Source: CAG-390 sp045633005 (lineage in GTDB: Bacteria; Bacillota; Clostridia; Oscillospirales; CAG-272). Taken from it: a DNA stretch of 64,000 nt. Below the pieces are notes generated by a model. That model saw nothing but the letters and a program-made list of their open reading frames with translations. It had not been told where the DNA came from and searched no databases. The stretch is from positions 79,787 through 143,786 of the forward strand of contig JAZQXT010000007.1 of NCBI GenBank assembly GCA_045633005.1. Direction: 5' to 3'. A program made the translations under genes and the position numbers. Positions 61,801 through 64,000 of this stretch are shown in pieces; position 1 is the stretch's first letter, and each line of letters starts with the position of its first letter.

Positions 61801-62451
61801 ATGTTTAATAAGAATGAACTTAAGTACAATAAGGACGGGCTTATTCCCGCCATCGTCACCGACGTCAAGGACGGCACGGTGCTTATGCTCGCGTATATGA
61901 GCCCCGAAAGCCTTGATATCACCCTTGAGGGCGGTAAGGCTTGCTTTTTCAGCCGTTCGCGCGGTAAGCTCTGGCTCAAGGGCGAGACTTCGGGAAATTA
62001 TCTCAACGTGGTCAGCATAAAGACCGATTGCGATGCCGATACTCTGCTTATCACAGCACGCCCCGATGGACCTTCCTGCCACACGGGAGAGCGCTCCTGC
62101 TTCTTTAACGACGTTTACGAAAACGAGGATGAGGCAGAGGCTTTTTCCCTTGACGGACTTATGGAAATGCTCGTAGGCAGAAAGACGAATCCCAAGGAGG
62201 GCTCTTATACCACGTATCTTTTTGAGAAGGGAATTGACAAGATACTCAAAAAGGTCGGCGAGGAATCCACCGAGGTCATCGTTGCGGGCAAGGGCGGCGA
62301 GCGCGCCGAGACTATCTACGAGATAGCAGACCTTGCGTATCACGTAATGGTGCTTATGGTCGAAATGGGCATCTCGCTTGACGAGGTAAGGGATGAGCTT
62401 GCGTCGCGCCACGTTGTTGACAAAAAGGTAAAGCAGGAAAAAATGAAATAA
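61801..62451 (+). CDS. hisIE: Bifunctional phosphoribosyl-AMP cyclohydrolase/phosphoribosyl-ATP pyrophosphatase
   Basis: 216 residues: HisI (1-105) with the zinc/magnesium sites in TDCDADTLLI and GPSCHTGERSCFF, and the HisE domain (about 118-216) with the MazG-like EESTEVIVAGKGG and EIADLAYHVMVLM. Catalyses steps 2 and 3 of the pathway. Starts two bases after hisF. It is the last gene of the operon; I see no strong terminator before the next promoter. Confidence 0.96.
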   Translation: MFNKNELKYNKDGLIPAIVTDVKDGTVLMLAYMSPESLDITLEGGKACFFSRSRGKLWLKGETSGNYLNVVSIKTDCDADTLLITARPDGPSCHTGERSCFFNDVYENEDEAEAFSLDGLMEMLVGRKTNPKEGSYTTYLFEKGIDKILKKVGEESTEVIVAGKGGERAETIYEIADLAYHVMVLMVEMGISLDEVRDELASRHVVDKKVKQEKMK

Positions 62452-62487
62452 TTTTTTCGTGCAAACGGAAAAAATAAATCGCAAATA

Positions 62488-62516
62488 TTGACAACTTAAT
62501 ATAAAAGTTATATAAT
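62488..62516 (+). promoter_or_regulatory. Promoter of the CofE-like gene
   Basis: TTGACA (62488-62493) and TATAAT (62511-62516), 17-base spacer, a full consensus match, separating this gene from the his operon. Confidence 0.8.
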
Positions 62517-62559
62517 ATATTGTAATTCTTTTTATCCGATATGAAAGGAAGATAAAAAA

Positions 62560-63750
62560 ATGGAAAGACTTATCGGAACAGTATCCCGCGGTGTTCGCGC
62601 ACCCATTATCAGAAGCGGAGACGATATTGCCGCTATCGTTGCCGACAGCGTGCTTGCCGCCGCTAAAAGCGAGGATATAGCTATCCGCGACCGTGACGTT
62701 GTTGCCGTAACCGAGGCAGTCGTTGCCCGCGCACAGGGTAATTACGCGACAGTTGAGCAGATCGCCGCTGATATTCGTGCTAAATTCCCCTCGGGTGAAG
62801 CAGCCGTAATTTTCCCCATACTCTCCCGCAACCGCTTCTCGGTCTGCCTTAAGGGTATTGCAATGGGACTCAAAAAGATAACCCTTATGCTCAGCTATCC
62901 CTCCGACGAGGTTGGAAACCACCTCGTAAGTCTTGACGACCTTGATGTCGCAGGTATCAATCCTTGGACGGACGTTCTGACCGAGGCTGACTACCGCAAG
63001 CATTTCGGTATTCGCAAGCATACCTTTACGGGTGTTGATTATATCGAATTTTACCGTGAGCTTATTACCGCTTGCGGATGCGAGTGCGAGGTAATTCTTG
63101 CTAACGATTGCCGCGCAGTTCTTGCATACACCAAGAACGTTCTTTGCTGTGATATCCACAGCCGTCAGAGAAGCAAGCGCCTTCTCACCGCCGCAGGCGC
63201 ACAGACCGTGTACGGACTTGACGACGTACTGACCTCCTCCGTTGACGGAAGCGGCTTTAACTCAAAGTACGGACTTCTCGGCTCTAACAAGGCAACCGAC
63301 GAGACCGTTAAGCTCTTCCCCGAGGGCGGCGAGAGCGTTGTTCTTGATATTCAGAAGCGCATTTACGACGCAACGGGCAAGCAGATCGACGTTATGATAT
63401 ACGGCGACGGCGCGTTCAAGGACCCCGTTGGAAAGATCTGGGAGCTTGCAGACCCCGTCGTTGCACCCGCATACACCGCAGGTCTCGACGGTCAGCCCAA
63501 CGAGCTTAAGCTCAAGTATCTTGCAGATAACGATTTTGCAGGACTTTCTGGCGACGAGCTGAAAAAGGCTATCTCCGAGAGGATCAAGGCGAAGGACGGA
63601 AACCTCGTTGGAAAGATGGATTCGCAGGGAACTACCCCCCGCCGTCTTACCGACCTTATCGGCTCGCTGTGCGACCTTACCTCGGGCAGCGGCGACAAGG
63701 GAACTCCTATCGTTTGGATTCAGGGCTATTTCGATAACTATACTAACTGA
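62560..63750 (+). CDS. Coenzyme F420-0:L-glutamate ligase-like (CofE superfamily) protein
   Basis: 396 residues, longer than archaeal CofE (about 250). The N-terminal VADSVLAAAKSEDIAIRDRDVVAVTEAVVARAQG matches the CofE-type start, where CofE attaches glutamate to F420-0 in a GTP-dependent step; GDGAFKDPVGKIWELADPVV and MDSQGTTPRRLTD lie further on. Cys-rich stretch ACGCECEVILANDC near 170. Clostridia generally lack F420, so the substrate may be another carboxylate acceptor. GAAAGGAAG ribosome site; own promoter; terminator behind. Confidence 0.7.
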   Translation: MERLIGTVSRGVRAPIIRSGDDIAAIVADSVLAAAKSEDIAIRDRDVVAVTEAVVARAQGNYATVEQIAADIRAKFPSGEAAVIFPILSRNRFSVCLKGIAMGLKKITLMLSYPSDEVGNHLVSLDDLDVAGINPWTDVLTEADYRKHFGIRKHTFTGVDYIEFYRELITACGCECEVILANDCRAVLAYTKNVLCCDIHSRQRSKRLLTAAGAQTVYGLDDVLTSSVDGSGFNSKYGLLGSNKATDETVKLFPEGGESVVLDIQKRIYDATGKQIDVMIYGDGAFKDPVGKIWELADPVVAPAYTAGLDGQPNELKLKYLADNDFAGLSGDELKKAISERIKAKDGNLVGKMDSQGTTPRRLTDLIGSLCDLTSGSGDKGTPIVWIQGYFDNYTN

Positions 63751-63821
63751 TAAAAAACGGATGGGGAAGGGACTGTACCATACAGTTTTTGAAATTGAAC
63801 AAGGTATGTTCCACCATCGAC

Positions 63822-63858
63822 AAAAAGGACAGAGAATTTTACGTTCTCTGTCCTTTTT
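63822..63858 (+). terminator. Terminator-like hairpin after the CofE-like gene
   Basis: AAAAAGGACAGAGAA and TTCTCTGTCCTTTTT form a perfect 15-bp stem around seven bases. It may serve both strands. Preceding it (63764-63821) is sequence with ACTGT/ACAGT at 63771-63785, not assigned. Confidence 0.8.
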
Positions 63859-63882
63859 CACTTGTTGGAAAATGTGATCTCG

Positions 63883-64000
63883 TCGATATGCCTCGCTCTC
63901 GCTCGGCTCGATATATTCTCGCTCTGCTCGAATTCGATATGTTTTCGCTTCGCTCAAACTCGATATGATATAAATCCGCGCTCACGAAGTGAGCATATCG
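63883..64000 (-). repeat. ATATCGA-punctuated palindromic repeat array, copy B (inverted)
   Basis: Reading the minus strand from the window edge, ATATCGA recurs at steps of 26, 26 and 25 bases (plus-strand TCGATAT at 63960, 63934, 63908, 63883). The modules GCGGATTTATAT, the GAGCGAAGCG unit and GCCGAGCGAGAGCGAGGC are the same as in copy A (7361-7456); the third module differs (ATTCGAGCAGAGCGAGAAT instead of ATTTGCCGTAAGGCAAAT), and the outer hairpin is GCTCAC-TTCG-GTGAGC. The array runs off the window. Confidence 0.85.

Overview
The window reads as a chromosome segment of an uncultured anaerobic member of the Clostridia (Bacillota), plausibly a gut Oscillospirales- or Christensenellales-like lineage. 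The case rests on the combination of AddAB instead of RecBCD, a PPi-type phosphofructokinase, a class B sortase, a SAM-I riboswitch on metK, an FMN riboswitch on ribU, a short HisG that needs HisZ, a YerC/TrpR-family regulator heading the his operon, and AAGGAGG-type ribosome sites with TTGACA-17-TATAAT promoters. No taxonomic marker was aligned, so this is inference. Protein genes cover nearly everything; I see no tRNA or rRNA gene, CRISPR array, transposase or integrase.

Layout. 1-7.3 kb: the edge of a secreted-protein gene, a MarR regulator with a heterodimeric ABC exporter, an orphan nuclease-like protein, PPi-phosphofructokinase and an SDR oxidoreductase. 7.3-7.8 kb: a gene-free stretch packed with palindromes, holding an ATATCGA-punctuated repeat array and a MITE-like element. 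7.8-16.2 kb (minus strand): addB-addA preceded by a membrane protein and a short QueG-like iron-sulfur protein. 16.3-26.7 kb: HtrA protease with a two-component system, sortase B, RlmA, a family 2 glycosyltransferase, a secreted C39-like protein, a transglutaminase-like protein and a sugar kinase. 26.7-29.1 kb: a CI/LexA-like S24 repressor divergent from a small membrane protein, then an AI-2E-family transporter.

29.1-41.7 kb is the transcription/translation block rpoB-rpoC-rpsL-rpsG-fusA-tuf, with separate promoters before rpoB and rpsL and no ribosomal protein genes upstream of rpoB. Next come riboswitch-controlled ribU and metK, RecD2, ComF, MreB, a PepD dipeptidase, a large lipoprotein and DNA polymerase IV (to 54 kb). 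54.1-62.5 kb holds a prolyl-tRNA editing protein and a compact histidine operon, yerC-hisZ-hisG-hisD-hisC-hisB-hisH-hisA-hisF-hisIE, with a strong inverted repeat over its promoter. The window ends with a CofE-like ligase gene, a terminator, and a second copy, in opposite orientation, of the ATATCGA palindrome array.

The most unusual signals are the two palindrome arrays with 25-26 nt phasing, the MITE-like element beside the first, a natural arginine at the streptomycin-resistance position of S12, the operator-like repeat at the his promoter, the autoregulated S24 repressor with a divergent small membrane protein, the orphan PD-(D/E)XK-like protein, and the CofE-like protein without other F420 genes nearby.
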